A stretch of 64,000 nucleotides of DNA from Streptomyces sp. NBC_01016 (GCF_026341035.1 NZ_JAPEOQ010000001.1:496001-560000), one strand, 5' to 3'. Numbered from the stretch's first letter, positions 26,562 to 35,742 are shown. The notes: generated by a model from the sequence alone, not told the origin. Made by a program: numbers and translations.

Positions 26562-28259
26562 TCAGCCGGACGCCAAGGACTCCCGCAACTCACGCTTCAG
26601 GATCTTGCCCGTCGCGTTGCGGGGGAGTTCGGAGGCCTGGAGGACCACGTGGGTCGGGACCTTGAACGCCGCCAGGGACTTCGCCGCGAAGGCCCGGATG
26701 TCGTCCGGGGTCGCCTCAGAGCCCGGACGGGTGCGGAGTACCGCCGCCACCTCCTCGCCCAGGACCGGATGCGGGATGCCCACGACGGCCGCCTCCAGGA
26801 CGTCCGGGTGGTCGTGGAGGGTCGCCTCCACCTCCACGCAGTGGACGTTCTCGCCGCCCCGGATCACCAGGTCCTTGATCCGGTCGACGACACTGACCCG
26901 GCCGTCCGAGAGCACCGCCAGGTCCCCCGTACGGAACCAGCCGTCCTCCGTGAACGCCGCCCCGGTGGCATCCGGAGCGTTCCAGTAGCCACGGATCAAC
27001 GGCTGGCCGCGCAGGCAGAGTTCGCCCACCTCGCCGTCCGGCAGCGGTTCCCCGAGGGGGTCCGTGATCCGTACCTCCACTGCGGGCGCCGGACGGCCCA
27101 CGCTGCCCGGCCAACTCCGGTACTCCTCACCGGCGTTGGAGAGCACACCGCCGAGCGTCTCGGTGAGGCCGTAGCCGTTGCGCGGCTCGATGCGCTCGCC
27201 GTAGCGGTCGGTGAGGCGGGCCACGATGCCGGGCGGGGCCGCGGCGCCGCCCGTACTGAACCCCGTAAGGGAGGGGAGTTCGTCGCCCAATTCCTTTGCG
27301 CGTTCCAGGAGTTGGAGCGCCGTGGCCGGGACGCCGCCGAAGCTGGTGATGCCGTGTTCGCGGATCATGGCGAGCGCCGTGTCCGGGTCCCACTTGCGCA
27401 GCACCACGATCGTGCCGCCCACCCACATCGCCGCGTAGAAGCCGGTGAACGCCGCCACGTGGAAGAAGGGGAAGGTGAGCAGGCCGACGGGGCTCGGGCC
27501 CTGGCCGGGCACGATGCCGCGGGCCAGCGCCGTGCGGGCCGCGGCGTAGCGGGGCCCCGTGACGGCGCCCATGTGGGCGTGGTGGGTGGCGACGGCGCCC
27601 TTGGGGCGGCCCGTCGTACCCGAGGTGTAGAGGATCGTGGCGTCCGCGGACGGGTCGATGTCCACGTCGGGCGGGCCGAGTTGGGGGTCGGGGGTGGGCA
27701 GGTCCGCCCACCGTTCGGTCCGCTCGCCGGTCACCTCCCGGCCCTCCTCGTGGCAGACCAGCGTCCAGGGTCGGCGGCTCGCCGCGTCGAGCCACGGGCG
27801 GACCCGTTCGTAGCGCTCCCCGTCGACGACCAGCACCGCGGGGCCGCAGTCGTCGAGGGCGTACGCGCACTCGTCGGGGGTCCACCACGCGTTCAGCGGC
27901 ACCGCCACGAGCCCCGCCAGCTGCGCGGCCCAGAAGGCGATCTGCCACTCCGGGTGGTTGCGCATCGCGATGACGGCGCGGTCGCCCGGCCGCAGCCCGT
28001 ACCCGCCCGCGCTCTCGTCGTCGAGGAAGCGGCGGGCCAGCGCGCACGCCGCCGCGAAGAACTCCCCGTAGGTCATGCGCCCGTTCTCGGAGATGACGAA
28101 GGGGGTGTCACCGAACGCCCACGTCGTCTCGACGAACTCGCGCAACGTACGCGGCCCGTCGGCATAGGAAAGGCGCCCGTCCTCGCCGCGTACGACGGCG
28201 AAAGGGGCGCCCGGAGCGGTCAGCAGCGCTTCCACGGAATCCACGGCATCAGCGTCCAT
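26562..28259 (-). CDS. Class I adenylate-forming acyl-CoA synthetase
   Basis: AMP-binding ligase of 565 aa that activates a carboxylic acid with ATP and joins it to CoA. The P-loop-like motif is LYTSGTTGRPKGA at about residue 212, motif A5 is NGYGLTETLGG, motif A7 is GWFRTGDLAVLSDG, the hinge DRIKDLVIRGGENV follows, and the catalytic lysine is in PRNATGKILKRELRE near the C-terminus. It most resembles medium/long-chain fatty-acid CoA ligases. No neighbouring genes reveal the substrate. Confidence 0.9.
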   Translation of the reverse strand: MDADAVDSVEALLTAPGAPFAVVRGEDGRLSYADGPRTLREFVETTWAFGDTPFVISENGRMTYGEFFAAACALARRFLDDESAGGYGLRPGDRAVIAMRNHPEWQIAFWAAQLAGLVAVPLNAWWTPDECAYALDDCGPAVLVVDGERYERVRPWLDAASRRPWTLVCHEEGREVTGERTERWADLPTPDPQLGPPDVDIDPSADATILYTSGTTGRPKGAVATHHAHMGAVTGPRYAAARTALARGIVPGQGPSPVGLLTFPFFHVAAFTGFYAAMWVGGTIVVLRKWDPDTALAMIREHGITSFGGVPATALQLLERAKELGDELPSLTGFSTGGAAAPPGIVARLTDRYGERIEPRNGYGLTETLGGVLSNAGEEYRSWPGSVGRPAPAVEVRITDPLGEPLPDGEVGELCLRGQPLIRGYWNAPDATGAAFTEDGWFRTGDLAVLSDGRVSVVDRIKDLVIRGGENVHCVEVEATLHDHPDVLEAAVVGIPHPVLGEEVAAVLRTRPGSEATPDDIRAFAAKSLAAFKVPTHVVLQASELPRNATGKILKRELRESLASG

Positions 28260-28329
28260 GGTCGGACGGTACGTCCGGCGGCCCGACCCACGTCAAGATA
28301 CGTGCACCGGCCAACGGGCCCGTACAGCA

Positions 28330-28370
28330 CGGCGGGCGGCGCGCGTGGTCCTCACGCACACCGCCCGCCG
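28330..28370 (-). terminator. Hairpin terminator after amino-acid permease gene
   Basis: Perfect arms CGGCGGGCGG and CCGCCCGCCG with additional inner pairing (GCGTG/CACGC), 17 bp downstream of the permease stop. Confidence 0.75.
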
Positions 28371-28386
28371 ACAGCCTTGAGGGCTC

Positions 28387-29928
28387 CTACGAAGCCGAAT
28401 CCGATGCCGAAGCCGGTGCCGGCACCGAAGCGGATGCCGAAGCCGAAGCGGCCGCCGCATGCTCGGCCACCCGCTTGCGGGTCAGGAACCAGCCGATCAC
28501 CAGGCCCGCCACGATCAGCGGCGAGCAGTACACCGACATCGCGGAGTCGCCGCCGCCGACGACCATCAGGACCACGACCGCGACCAGGAACACGATGGTC
28601 AGCCAGCTCGTGTAGGGCGCGCCCGGCAGCCGGAACGACGGGCGCTCCAGCTCGCCGCGCAGGGACTTACGGCGCAGCACCATCTGGCAGATCATGATCA
28701 TGACCCAGGTGCCGATCATCGTGATCGCCGAGAAGTTGATGACGATCGAGAACGCCCGCTCGGGCACGATGTAGTTGAGGATGATGCCCGCGATGTAGCA
28801 GGTGGCGGTCAGCAGCACGCCACCGTAGGGCACGCCCTTCTTGCTCATCTTCGTGGTGAACCCGGGCGCGGAGCCCGCGAGTCCCATCGAGCGCAGCACG
28901 CGGCCGGTCGAGTAGAGGCCGGAGTTGCAGCTGGACAGGGCCGCCGTGAGGATCACGAAGTTCATGATGCCGCTGATGCCGGGCACGCCCAGCTTGCCGA
29001 GCAGCGTCACGAACGGCGACTCGCCGGCCTTGTACGCGCTCCACGGCAGCAGCAGGACGAGCAGCAGCACGGACCCGACGTAGAACAGCACGATGCGCCA
29101 CGACACGGAGTTGATGGCGCGCGGGATCACCTTGCGCGGGTTCTCCGTCTCGCCGGAGGCGATGCCGACCATCTCGATGGCCGCGTACGCGAAGACGACA
29201 CCCTGGATCAGGACGATGGCCGGGAGCAGGCCGTTCGGCAGCATGCCGCCGTTGTCGGCGATCAGCTGCGGGCCCGTGCTGTGGCCGTCGACGGGGTGAC
29301 GGCTCGCCAGCAGCCAGCAGCCGATGGCGAGGAACGCCAGGATCGCGGCGACCTTGATGATCGAGAACCAGAACTCGAACTCACCGAACCAGCGCACCGA
29401 GATCAGGTTGGCGCCGAGCACCACGAGCAGCGCCACCAGGGCGAGCGTCCACTGGGGGATGTCGCGGAAGGCGGCCCAGTACTGCAGATACATCGCCACC
29501 GCGGTGATCTCCGCGATGCCGCTGCATATCCAGTGCAGGAAGTAGACCCAGCCGGTCGTGTACGCGGCCTTCTCACCGAGGAACTCGCGCGAGTACGACA
29601 CGAACGAGCCCGACGTGGGCCGGTGCATGACCAGCTCGCCCATCGCGCGCGTGATGAAGAAGGCGAACAGGCCGGTGATGGCGAAGATGATCACCAAGGA
29701 CGGGCCCGCCACGTTCAGTCGCTCTCCCGCTCCGAGGAAGAGGCCGGTGCCGATGGCGCCACCGAAGGCGATCATCTGGACCTGACGATTGCGCAGGCCG
29801 GCCGCGTAACCCCCCTCACGGATGGCTCCGGCCGTGGCCTTGCCGCCCGTGGTCACACCGCTCTCGGTCGCAGCCTCAGGGGCGTGCGCGGGCCGAGCCT
29901 CGGACTCGGCTTGTGCTGTGTGCTCCAT
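28387..29928 (-). CDS. Amino-acid permease (APC superfamily, AAT/AnsP-like)
   Basis: Twelve-helix amino-acid:proton symporter of 513 aa. Family signatures: VQMIAFGGAIGTGLFLGAG at TM1, GELVMHRPTSGSFVSYSREF, and EMVGIASGETENPRKVIPRA after TM6. Overall it resembles L-asparagine or D-Ala/D-Ser/Gly permeases. The C-terminal ~25 residues are an Ala/Ser/Pro repeat (ASASASVPAPASAS). ATG 29928 has GGAGAA upstream. The 5' region carries a strong hairpin. Confidence 0.9.
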   Translation of the reverse strand: MEHTAQAESEARPAHAPEAATESGVTTGGKATAGAIREGGYAAGLRNRQVQMIAFGGAIGTGLFLGAGERLNVAGPSLVIIFAITGLFAFFITRAMGELVMHRPTSGSFVSYSREFLGEKAAYTTGWVYFLHWICSGIAEITAVAMYLQYWAAFRDIPQWTLALVALLVVLGANLISVRWFGEFEFWFSIIKVAAILAFLAIGCWLLASRHPVDGHSTGPQLIADNGGMLPNGLLPAIVLIQGVVFAYAAIEMVGIASGETENPRKVIPRAINSVSWRIVLFYVGSVLLLVLLLPWSAYKAGESPFVTLLGKLGVPGISGIMNFVILTAALSSCNSGLYSTGRVLRSMGLAGSAPGFTTKMSKKGVPYGGVLLTATCYIAGIILNYIVPERAFSIVINFSAITMIGTWVMIMICQMVLRRKSLRGELERPSFRLPGAPYTSWLTIVFLVAVVVLMVVGGGDSAMSVYCSPLIVAGLVIGWFLTRKRVAEHAAAASASASASVPAPASASDSAS

Positions 29929-29959
29929 GGTTCTCCGACGTACGTGCAAAACGGCATGC

Positions 29960-30007
29960 CGCACACACGCACGCACCCGCGTTTGCGAACGCGGGCAGGC
30001 GTGTGCG
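29960..30007. promoter_or_regulatory. Nested hairpin in permease 5' region
   Basis: Perfect inner arms CCCGCGTT and AACGCGGG (29976-29995) around TGCG, and outer arms CGCACACACG / CGTGTGCG. It lies 32-79 bp upstream of the permease start and may be an operator or leader structure. Nothing else is evident between 29929 and 30133. Confidence 0.5.
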
Positions 30008-30133
30008 ACGTACCTGTTGGACAGGACTGATCCGCCGGATTCGGCGAATCACGAGATCGGAACGGATCCCGGTGGGGTGTGCCGCGGGCTCACCACGCGA
30101 CGACACGCCACCTTAAACCGTTCACAGGGGCAA

Positions 30134-31495
30134 CTAATCCACGAGCCCGAGCAGCGAACCGGCGTACCGGGCACCGGACTCGGCGAGCACCTCGTCGAGG
30201 GACTGCGCGGAGCGCACAGGGGCGAATGTCACCTTGTCCGCTTCCGTCCCAATTCCGTTCAGGACATATCCGTACACAGCGGGGCGAGGAAGGCTGTTGT
30301 AGTGGAAGTGAGTTGAGAAGTAGTACGCGCCGGTGTCGTACAGCGCGACGAGGTCGCCGGGCTCCAGTTCGGGCAGCTCACGGCCGCGCGCCACGAGGTC
30401 GCCGGCGAAGCAGCAGGGCCCGGCCACGTCCTGCACCAGCGGCGCGCTCGTCCGCGGCCTGCCCTCGGCGTCGTACGCACCGACCCGCAGCGGCCACGAC
30501 TCGGGCGCGAAGACGGTACGGGTCGCCACCTGCGCGCCCGCGTGCGTCACGGCGATCCGGCGGCCGCCGGAGGTCTTGGTGTACTCGACGTGGGCGGCGA
30601 TGAAGCCCTGCTTGGCGAGGAGCGAGCGGCCGAACTCGGTGACGAGGGTGTACCGCCCGTCGAAGAGCCCGGGCACGGTGCGGCGCAGGATGCTCGCGTA
30701 CTCCTCGAAGCCGGGCGTGATGTCGTCCGACTCGAAGTTCACCGGCAGGCCGCCACCGATGTCGAGGGTGTCGATCTGCTGCCGGCCGACATGCGCGTTG
30801 ATCTTCTCGGCCAGGTCGTACGCGGCGCGCACGCCCTCGGCCATCAGCTCCAGGGCGACACCCTGGGAACCGGTGTGGGTGTGCAGGCGCGTCATCCACG
30901 GCCGCGCCTTGTACGCGCCGAGGACCCACTGCTCCGCGCCCTCGTCGCGCAGCGCGACGCCGAACTTGGAGGTGGCGGTCGCGGTGCTCATCGCACCGAT
31001 CGAACCGCTGCCGACCTGCGGGTTCACCCGAAGCCCCACGGGCGCGCAGCCCTCCCCGAACTCCTCGACGAGCTCGTCGATGCGGGCCAGCTCCTGCGGA
31101 TTGTCGGCGTTCACGGCGATGCCGCTCGCCAGCGCGTCACGCAGCTCGCCGACGGTCTTGGCGGGCGAGTCGAACACGATCCGCTCGGCGGGCACCCCGG
31201 CCGCCCGCGCGAGCGCCAGCTCACCGGGGCTCGCGACCTCCGCGCCGATGCCCTCCTCGTTCAGGAGCGCGAGCACGGGGACGAGCGAGGCGGCCTTCAC
31301 CGCGAAGGTGTGCCGCGCCTCGACACCCGCGAACGCCGCTTTGAGCGCACGCGCCGCCTCCCGGACCCCGGCCACGTCGAGCAGCCCGAGCACGGGGGCG
31401 TCGGGCCCTACGAGCCCCTGCTCGACGGCGGCGCGCAGGGCGGCGTCGCGGCGGTCGGCGGAGGCGGGGGGCTGCGGCGGCACGGGCTGCGGCAT
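30134..31495 (-). CDS. Fold-type III PLP-dependent decarboxylase (DapDC/ODC group)
   Basis: Alanine-racemase-fold decarboxylase of about 453 aa. The PLP lysine is in HTFAVKAAS, the glycine-rich phosphate site is DIGGGLPVNF, HTGSQG follows the barrel pattern, and the C-terminal half has GPCCFAGDLVA (substrate Cys/Asp site) and YDTGAYYFSTHFHYNSLPRP. Substrate is uncertain: a diaminopimelate, ornithine or other basic amino acid is possible. I chose ATG 31495; a GTG at 31576 adds a Tyr/Lys-rich segment encoded by tandem repeats. Next to a PucR-type regulator. Confidence 0.82.
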   Translation of the reverse strand: MPQPVPPQPPASADRRDAALRAAVEQGLVGPDAPVLGLLDVAGVREAARALKAAFAGVEARHTFAVKAASLVPVLALLNEEGIGAEVASPGELALARAAGVPAERIVFDSPAKTVGELRDALASGIAVNADNPQELARIDELVEEFGEGCAPVGLRVNPQVGSGSIGAMSTATATSKFGVALRDEGAEQWVLGAYKARPWMTRLHTHTGSQGVALELMAEGVRAAYDLAEKINAHVGRQQIDTLDIGGGLPVNFESDDITPGFEEYASILRRTVPGLFDGRYTLVTEFGRSLLAKQGFIAAHVEYTKTSGGRRIAVTHAGAQVATRTVFAPESWPLRVGAYDAEGRPRTSAPLVQDVAGPCCFAGDLVARGRELPELEPGDLVALYDTGAYYFSTHFHYNSLPRPAVYGYVLNGIGTEADKVTFAPVRSAQSLDEVLAESGARYAGSLLGLVD

Positions 31496-31518
31496 CGGGG
31501 GTGGCCTGCCTTCTGCTT

Positions 31519-31554
31519 CGTACGTCTCGTACTTCACGTACTTCTCGTACGGGG
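31519..31554. repeat. Four tandem 9-bp CGTACKTCW units
   Basis: CGTAC recurs every nine bases at 31519, 31528, 31537 and 31546, just upstream of the decarboxylase start. If the upstream GTG is used, the units encode a YEKYVKYETY stretch. Confidence 0.7.
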
Positions 31555-31790
31555 TGGTGGTCCTGGCACTCGTCACTGTGCAGCGCGGCGGGGTGGTGTG
31601 TCTGCGTGCGCAGGCACGAAGTACGGGGTGGGGGCGCTGTGGGTCGGCACAAGGGATGGCGGACGGGCACGCGCGCGTGGTGCGTGCGCACGACGGTGGG
31701 CGGGCGGACGTGGTGGCGAGGCACTACGGGGTGCCCCATCGGGCGCGCTCACGGCAGCTCACCGTCGTGCGCACGGCGGCTCATGGCTTA

Positions 31791-31830
31791 CTCACGGCAG
31801 CTCACGGCAGCTCACGGCAGCTCACGGCAG
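31791..31830. repeat. Four tandem 10-bp CTCACGGCAG units at the PucR gene end
   Basis: Exact copies at 31791, 31801, 31811 and 31821. The last includes the regulator's stop codon (TGA at 31822-31824, minus strand), with a degenerate copy near 31748. Apart from these repeats, the 326-bp gap 31496-31821 shows no gene. Confidence 0.8.
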
Positions 31831-33516
31831 CGGGATCAGCCCGGCCCGCCGCAGCCCCAGCTCGACGACGAGCCGCACGTCGGGATCGTTGAGATCGAAG
31901 CCGCCCAGCTCACGGGCCCTGCGCAGCCGGTACCGCAACGTATTCGCATGGATCCCCAGATACCGGGCGGTGGCCCCGGCGTCCCCGAAGAACGCCAGAT
32001 GCGCGGCGACCGTGCGCGGCAGATCCGTCCCGTGCCGCTCGTCGTGCGCGAGGAGCGCCGCCACGGCGTCCCCGACCGACGGCACCTGCGCGGCGACGGC
32101 GTCCGACACCCGCAGCGCGTCCAGGGCGAACCGCACGTCGTCGGCGCCCGCCACCTCGGGCTCCCCGCGCTCGCACAGCACCCGCAGCACCTCGTCGGCC
32201 CCGGCGCGCGAGTCCACGGCATCCTTCAGCCCGCCGACGACGGGCCCCACGGCGACGAGGGGCTTGACCCCGGCGCCGCGCAGCACGGCGGCGAGGTCCC
32301 GGGCGAGCCGCTGGGCGGCGTCGGGCCGGGGGTCGGCCAACAGCACGTCGATCCGGTCCCCGTCCTGTCCAGCCCCTCCGGCGCTTGAAGAACGGGATCC
32401 GGGGCGGAGCCCCGACGCCCCCTCCTCGACCCGGTACGCAAACGCCGACCCGCCATGCGCAGCAACCCGCAACGCCGCCGCCCGCAAGGCCCGCTCCCGC
32501 ACCTCCGGTGCCACCGCCCCCACGACCACACCCGCCAGCACGGCACACGGCTGCCCCGGATCGACGCCGAGCGCAGCGCCCGCCGCGCCCACATCCGGCG
32601 ACGGATCCTCGAACAGCGCCCGCACCGCATGCCGACGCCGCCCCTCCGCCGACCGGGACCGCAGCCGGTGATGCAGCAGATGCGGCACGGCGATGGCGGC
32701 GGCCTGCCGCAACGCGTCCCGGGCCCCCTCCGGCAACGGCTCCCCGTCGGCAGCCGCCCACAGCGACCCGAGGACCTCCTCCCCGGCGCGCACAGCAACA
32801 GCCAGCCGCTCGGGAAACCGCCCATCCGCAGCTCGATGCACCACATCCCCCGCCCACAACGCCGCGAGGAACCCGCTCTCGGCCAGCTCCTCGACCCGCC
32901 ACCGCGGCACCCGCCGCCCGAGGATGGTCAGCCGCCGCAACGGGTCGGCGGTGTCGGCGGTGGGCGAGTACGCCAGCACATTGGACTCGGGGTCCTCGAT
33001 GGTGATCGCACCCCCGACGAGCGCGGCGAGCGCAGAGGCGAGGGCGGGCAGATCCCCGAGCCCCACGTCGACGCCGGGTTCGGGCACCCGCGCCCCACCG
33101 GCCGCGAGCGCGGCCCGCAGCAGCCCGATCAGCTCGCCCCAGTCCACCCACGGGGCACGGGCGAGCAACGCCGTGGACACCCCGTCGGCCACCTCACCGA
33201 GCAACGGCGCCACACCTTCAGCACCCCGCCGCACCACCAGAGCCGCGGCCCCAGCCCGATCGGCAGCGCGCAACACTTCAGCAGCAGCAGGATCGGACGT
33301 ATCGACCCCCACCGCGATGAGCACCCGCCCCCGCTCCTGCAAGCTCTCCCCGGAGTCGAACACCCCGACCCCGCCCACGACCACGTCCGTCCCGCACGGC
33401 GCGTGCACGACCTGGACGACGTCCCGCCCCACGACCCCGACGACCTGCGCCAACGTGGGGCCCCCGCCCGAAGCGGGATTCTCGGGCTGCGGCCTGCCGG
33501 ACGCGGAAAACTCCAT
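31822..33516 (-). CDS. PucR-family transcriptional regulator with in-frame repeat insertion
   Basis: Regulator of about 564 aa. The N-terminal PucR sensor is at about residues 20-170 (TLAQVVGVVGRDVVQVVHAP), a GGDEF-like middle region follows, and the C-terminal PucR helix-turn-helix ends the protein (TARYLGIHANTLRYRLRRA). Such proteins often control purine or amino-acid degradation. A copy of the genomic SPxGD repeat lies in frame at about residues 368-383 (EEGASGLRPGSRSSSAGG), interrupting the middle domain. ATG 33516. It is upstream of the decarboxylase on the same strand and may control it. Confidence 0.82.
   Translation of the reverse strand: MEFSASGRPQPENPASGGGPTLAQVVGVVGRDVVQVVHAPCGTDVVVGGVGVFDSGESLQERGRVLIAVGVDTSDPAAAEVLRAADRAGAAALVVRRGAEGVAPLLGEVADGVSTALLARAPWVDWGELIGLLRAALAAGGARVPEPGVDVGLGDLPALASALAALVGGAITIEDPESNVLAYSPTADTADPLRRLTILGRRVPRWRVEELAESGFLAALWAGDVVHRAADGRFPERLAVAVRAGEEVLGSLWAAADGEPLPEGARDALRQAAAIAVPHLLHHRLRSRSAEGRRRHAVRALFEDPSPDVGAAGAALGVDPGQPCAVLAGVVVGAVAPEVRERALRAAALRVAAHGGSAFAYRVEEGASGLRPGSRSSSAGGAGQDGDRIDVLLADPRPDAAQRLARDLAAVLRGAGVKPLVAVGPVVGGLKDAVDSRAGADEVLRVLCERGEPEVAGADDVRFALDALRVSDAVAAQVPSVGDAVAALLAHDERHGTDLPRTVAAHLAFFGDAGATARYLGIHANTLRYRLRRARELGGFDLNDPDVRLVVELGLRRAGLIPLP
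32370..32415. repeat. Dispersed SPxGD-tail repeat, copy 5 (inside a gene)
   Basis: CAGCCCCTCCGGCGCTTGAA, GAACGGGATCCGGGGCGGAG, CCCCGA. Located in frame within the PucR-type gene; the usual TGA is not read in this frame or strand. Confidence 0.75.
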
Positions 33517-33645
33517 GCCCCCAGTCTCACCGATCACGTGCGGACCGCCGGATGTGACGAACAAGGCACCACAAAAGGGGTACTTGTGAGCAACAGCACC
33601 CGCCACCCACGTCCAATCGATCTCCCCCGCCCATACGTTGGACGA

Positions 33646-33951
33646 ATGTCCCCTCTTGCCCAGGTGAGCGAGGCGTACGGTCCGCGCTTCGCCGAATTCG
33701 CCTTCGAGCCCGCCTTCCTGGCCGCGGTCGACCAGCACGTGGCGGAGCTCCGCGAACGCCTGGAGGCCGGCTCGGCCACGCTGCACCCGCCGGCTCCCGA
33801 CGCCGAAGTGCTCGCCGACTACTCACTCGGCTTCCTCGACGCGCTCACCGAGACCGGCTGGCTCGAGCCCGTGGGCCACGACTACGCGGTGTGCCGCCTC
33901 ACCGCCATCAGCTGGCTGGTGAGACGGCACGACCTGCTCGACCTGGTCTAG
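33646..33951 (+). CDS. Small soluble protein, DUF6401-like
   Basis: A 101-aa acidic protein (AVDQHVAELRERLEAG, LADYSLGFLDALTETG, ending RRHDLLDLV), predicted mostly helical. The AVDQHxAxxRExL and DALxExGW pattern recalls DUF6401, a small streptomycete family; I hold this loosely. Divergent from the PucR-type gene and convergent with the MscS-like gene 13 bp away. No function can be inferred. Confidence 0.55.
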   Translation: MSPLAQVSEAYGPRFAEFAFEPAFLAAVDQHVAELRERLEAGSATLHPPAPDAEVLADYSLGFLDALTETGWLEPVGHDYAVCRLTAISWLVRRHDLLDLV

Positions 33952-33964
33952 GTCACCGCGCAGG

Positions 33965-34768
33965 TCACTGGTTGTCGAACCGCTCCCGCTCCTGAACGGG
34001 CTGATTGGTCAGGGCATCCTCACGCCCCGCCTGATAGGCACCGGCGCTACCGCCACTCCCGCCGACATTCCCCCTCGCCTTGGCGGTCTCCTCCTCGGCC
34101 ATGTTCAGCCACCGCTCCCAGCGCTGCCGCATCGGCCCGATGAGCCCGCCGCCGACACCGACGATCAGGATCCCGGCCCCGGCCGCGAGACCGGCGATCA
34201 GCACCGGCTGCGTGACGGACGTGGCGATGCCCGCCTGCCCGAGCGCGGCGATGGCACCGAGGACCACGATGCAGGCCCACACGATGGTGCCGACGGTCTT
34301 CCCGTACGAGACGGAGGACAGGGTGTTGGTGACGATGTCGCGCACCAGGTTGGCGACGGCCATGGCCACCACGATCAGGACGACCGCGACGATGCCGCGC
34401 GGCAGCCAGGCGACGATGCCGTTGATCATGTCGGACACGGGGTTGTCACCGAAGACACCGAAGCCGAGCTGGAGCACGATCAGCATCAGGGCGACGTAGA
34501 CGACCTTGCAGAGGATCGCGGTCGTGTCGTACTTCGACCCTTCGAGCATCTTCGCCGAGCCGGCCCGTTCGGCGAGCTTCTCCGACCCGATCTTCCTGAG
34601 GCCCCGGTCGAGGAGCTTGGTGATCATCTTGGCCACGAACCAGCCGATGACCATGACGACGAGGAAGCCGAGGAACTTCGGTACGAACTCGGCGACCTTC
34701 GACCACGCGTCGTTCAGCCCTTGAGTGAAGTCGACAGCGAGCGTACTGGGGGCGGGGTTCTGGAGCAT
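33965..34768 (-). CDS. MscS-like (CmpX/TM-repeat) membrane protein
   Basis: Membrane protein of 267 aa with about five hydrophobic segments. N-terminal helix FLGFLVVMVIGWFVAKMITK, basic linker LLDRGLRKIGSEKLAERAG, later helices RGIVAVVLIVVAMAVANLVR and PVLIAGLAAGAGILIVGVGG. This is the 'conserved TM helix' arrangement of mechanosensitive-channel relatives lacking the full MscS C-terminal domain. The soluble tail is polar. GGAGGG lies upstream of ATG 34768. Its promoter lies next to tRNA-Arg. Confidence 0.8.
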   Translation of the reverse strand: MLQNPAPSTLAVDFTQGLNDAWSKVAEFVPKFLGFLVVMVIGWFVAKMITKLLDRGLRKIGSEKLAERAGSAKMLEGSKYDTTAILCKVVYVALMLIVLQLGFGVFGDNPVSDMINGIVAWLPRGIVAVVLIVVAMAVANLVRDIVTNTLSSVSYGKTVGTIVWACIVVLGAIAALGQAGIATSVTQPVLIAGLAAGAGILIVGVGGGLIGPMRQRWERWLNMAEEETAKARGNVGGSGGSAGAYQAGREDALTNQPVQERERFDNQ

Positions 34769-34952
34769 GAGTGGCCCTCCACTCAGTGGGGCCGGACGCC
34801 ACGCACGGCATCCGACGAGACGTGTCCCCCCTCGTTTCCTTTCGTCCCTCCGGCTTAACAGCCCCAGCCGCCCCCGGCCGCCCCACGTCCCCCATTGGCG
34901 TGACACACGGCCGCCCCCACACCCCGAACCCGATCCGCTACGCTGTTCACGC

Positions 34953-35028
34953 GCCTTCGTAGCTCAGGGGATAGAGCACCGCTCTCCTAAAGCGGGTGTC
35001 GCAGGTTCGAATCCTGCCGGGGGCACCA
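34953..35028 (+). tRNA. tRNA-Arg (anticodon CCT)
   Basis: Folds as a 76-nt tRNA with encoded CCA. Acceptor GCCTTCG/CGGGGGC, D-loop AGGGGATA, anticodon stem CCGCT/AGCGG around loop CTCCTAA (anticodon CCT), T-arm GCAGG-TTCGAAT-CCTGC. Its 3' half is repeated exactly at 42002-42037, marking it as the integration site of a genomic island. Confidence 0.95.
34984..35019 (+). repeat. attL: left 36-bp core direct repeat in tRNA-Arg
   Basis: The 36 bp from the anticodon loop through the T-stem recur perfectly at 42002-42037. This is where tRNA-specific integrases usually recombine. Confidence 0.85.
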
Positions 35029-35032
35029 GTCC

Positions 35033-35074
35033 AGAAGGGGCCCACCTCCGAATTTTCGGAGGTGGGCCCCTTCT
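35033..35074 (+). terminator. Strong terminator after tRNA-Arg
   Basis: Perfect 18-bp arms (AGAAGGGGCCCACCTCCG and complement) flank the 6-nt loop AATTTT, five bases after the tRNA. Confidence 0.9.
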
Positions 35075-35093
35075 GACATCCAGACCTGACATC
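35073..35093 (+). repeat. Left tandem CTGACATC pair
   Basis: CTGACATC, five bases, CTGACATC. The same arrangement occurs at 41894-41914 near attR. Possibly arm-type integrase or excisionase sites. Confidence 0.55.
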
Positions 35094-35394
35094 GTCGGCC
35101 TCAGTCACCGAAGGTCACCACACCCCTCCCTGAGCAGGACAGTCGTATGTCAGCCGAGGAGTGACTGTCGCCTGACGAGGTGTACGAGTACATGACCGAG
35201 GTCGAGACGACCGGCCCCTGGGATCGGGCAAGCCCTTGCGTGCGGAGCAACAACGGCAAGCGGCTGACGCCAGCGCGATAGAACTTTCCCTACTTCATCA
35301 AGGCTCGCTCCGCTCGCGGCACGGGGCGCCCCGTGCCGTCGATCATTGCCAACCCAACCGCCAAAGGGCGCTGTCGCGGATCAACGGCCGCTCT

Positions 35395-35742
35395 GGCCCG
35401 CCGGTTGTCGCCACCATGATCCGACCTTGTGGGGAGAACCCTTCAACACCCGTAAGCCCACGAGGCGCACGCACAAGAACACCCCATCAACCACCATCCG
35501 GCCCGAGCCATCACGATCAACCAGAAGGATCGAAGGCCCCACCACGGGGCGGCGCCAGCCGGCCGCCGCCCCGCCGCCTCCATGCCTCCGTCACCGGCTG
35601 CGCGTCGCCGACCGCCCGGCGCTCCCCAAAAGGGCCACAACCAGCAACGAGCCGTAGGAAACAAGGGGACTTACGCACCACAGGCCAACGACGCTTTGGG
35701 TCACCGATCAGGCCGGATCATGGTGGCGACAACCGGCGGGCC
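35395..35742. repeat. 29-bp perfect inverted repeats bounding 348 bp
   Basis: Arm GGCCCGCCGGTTGTCGCCAC plus CATGATCCG at 35395-35423 recurs inverted at 35714-35742. Weaker similarity continues outside both arms (AGGGCG and GGATCA blocks). I see no clear target-site duplication. Confidence 0.75.
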
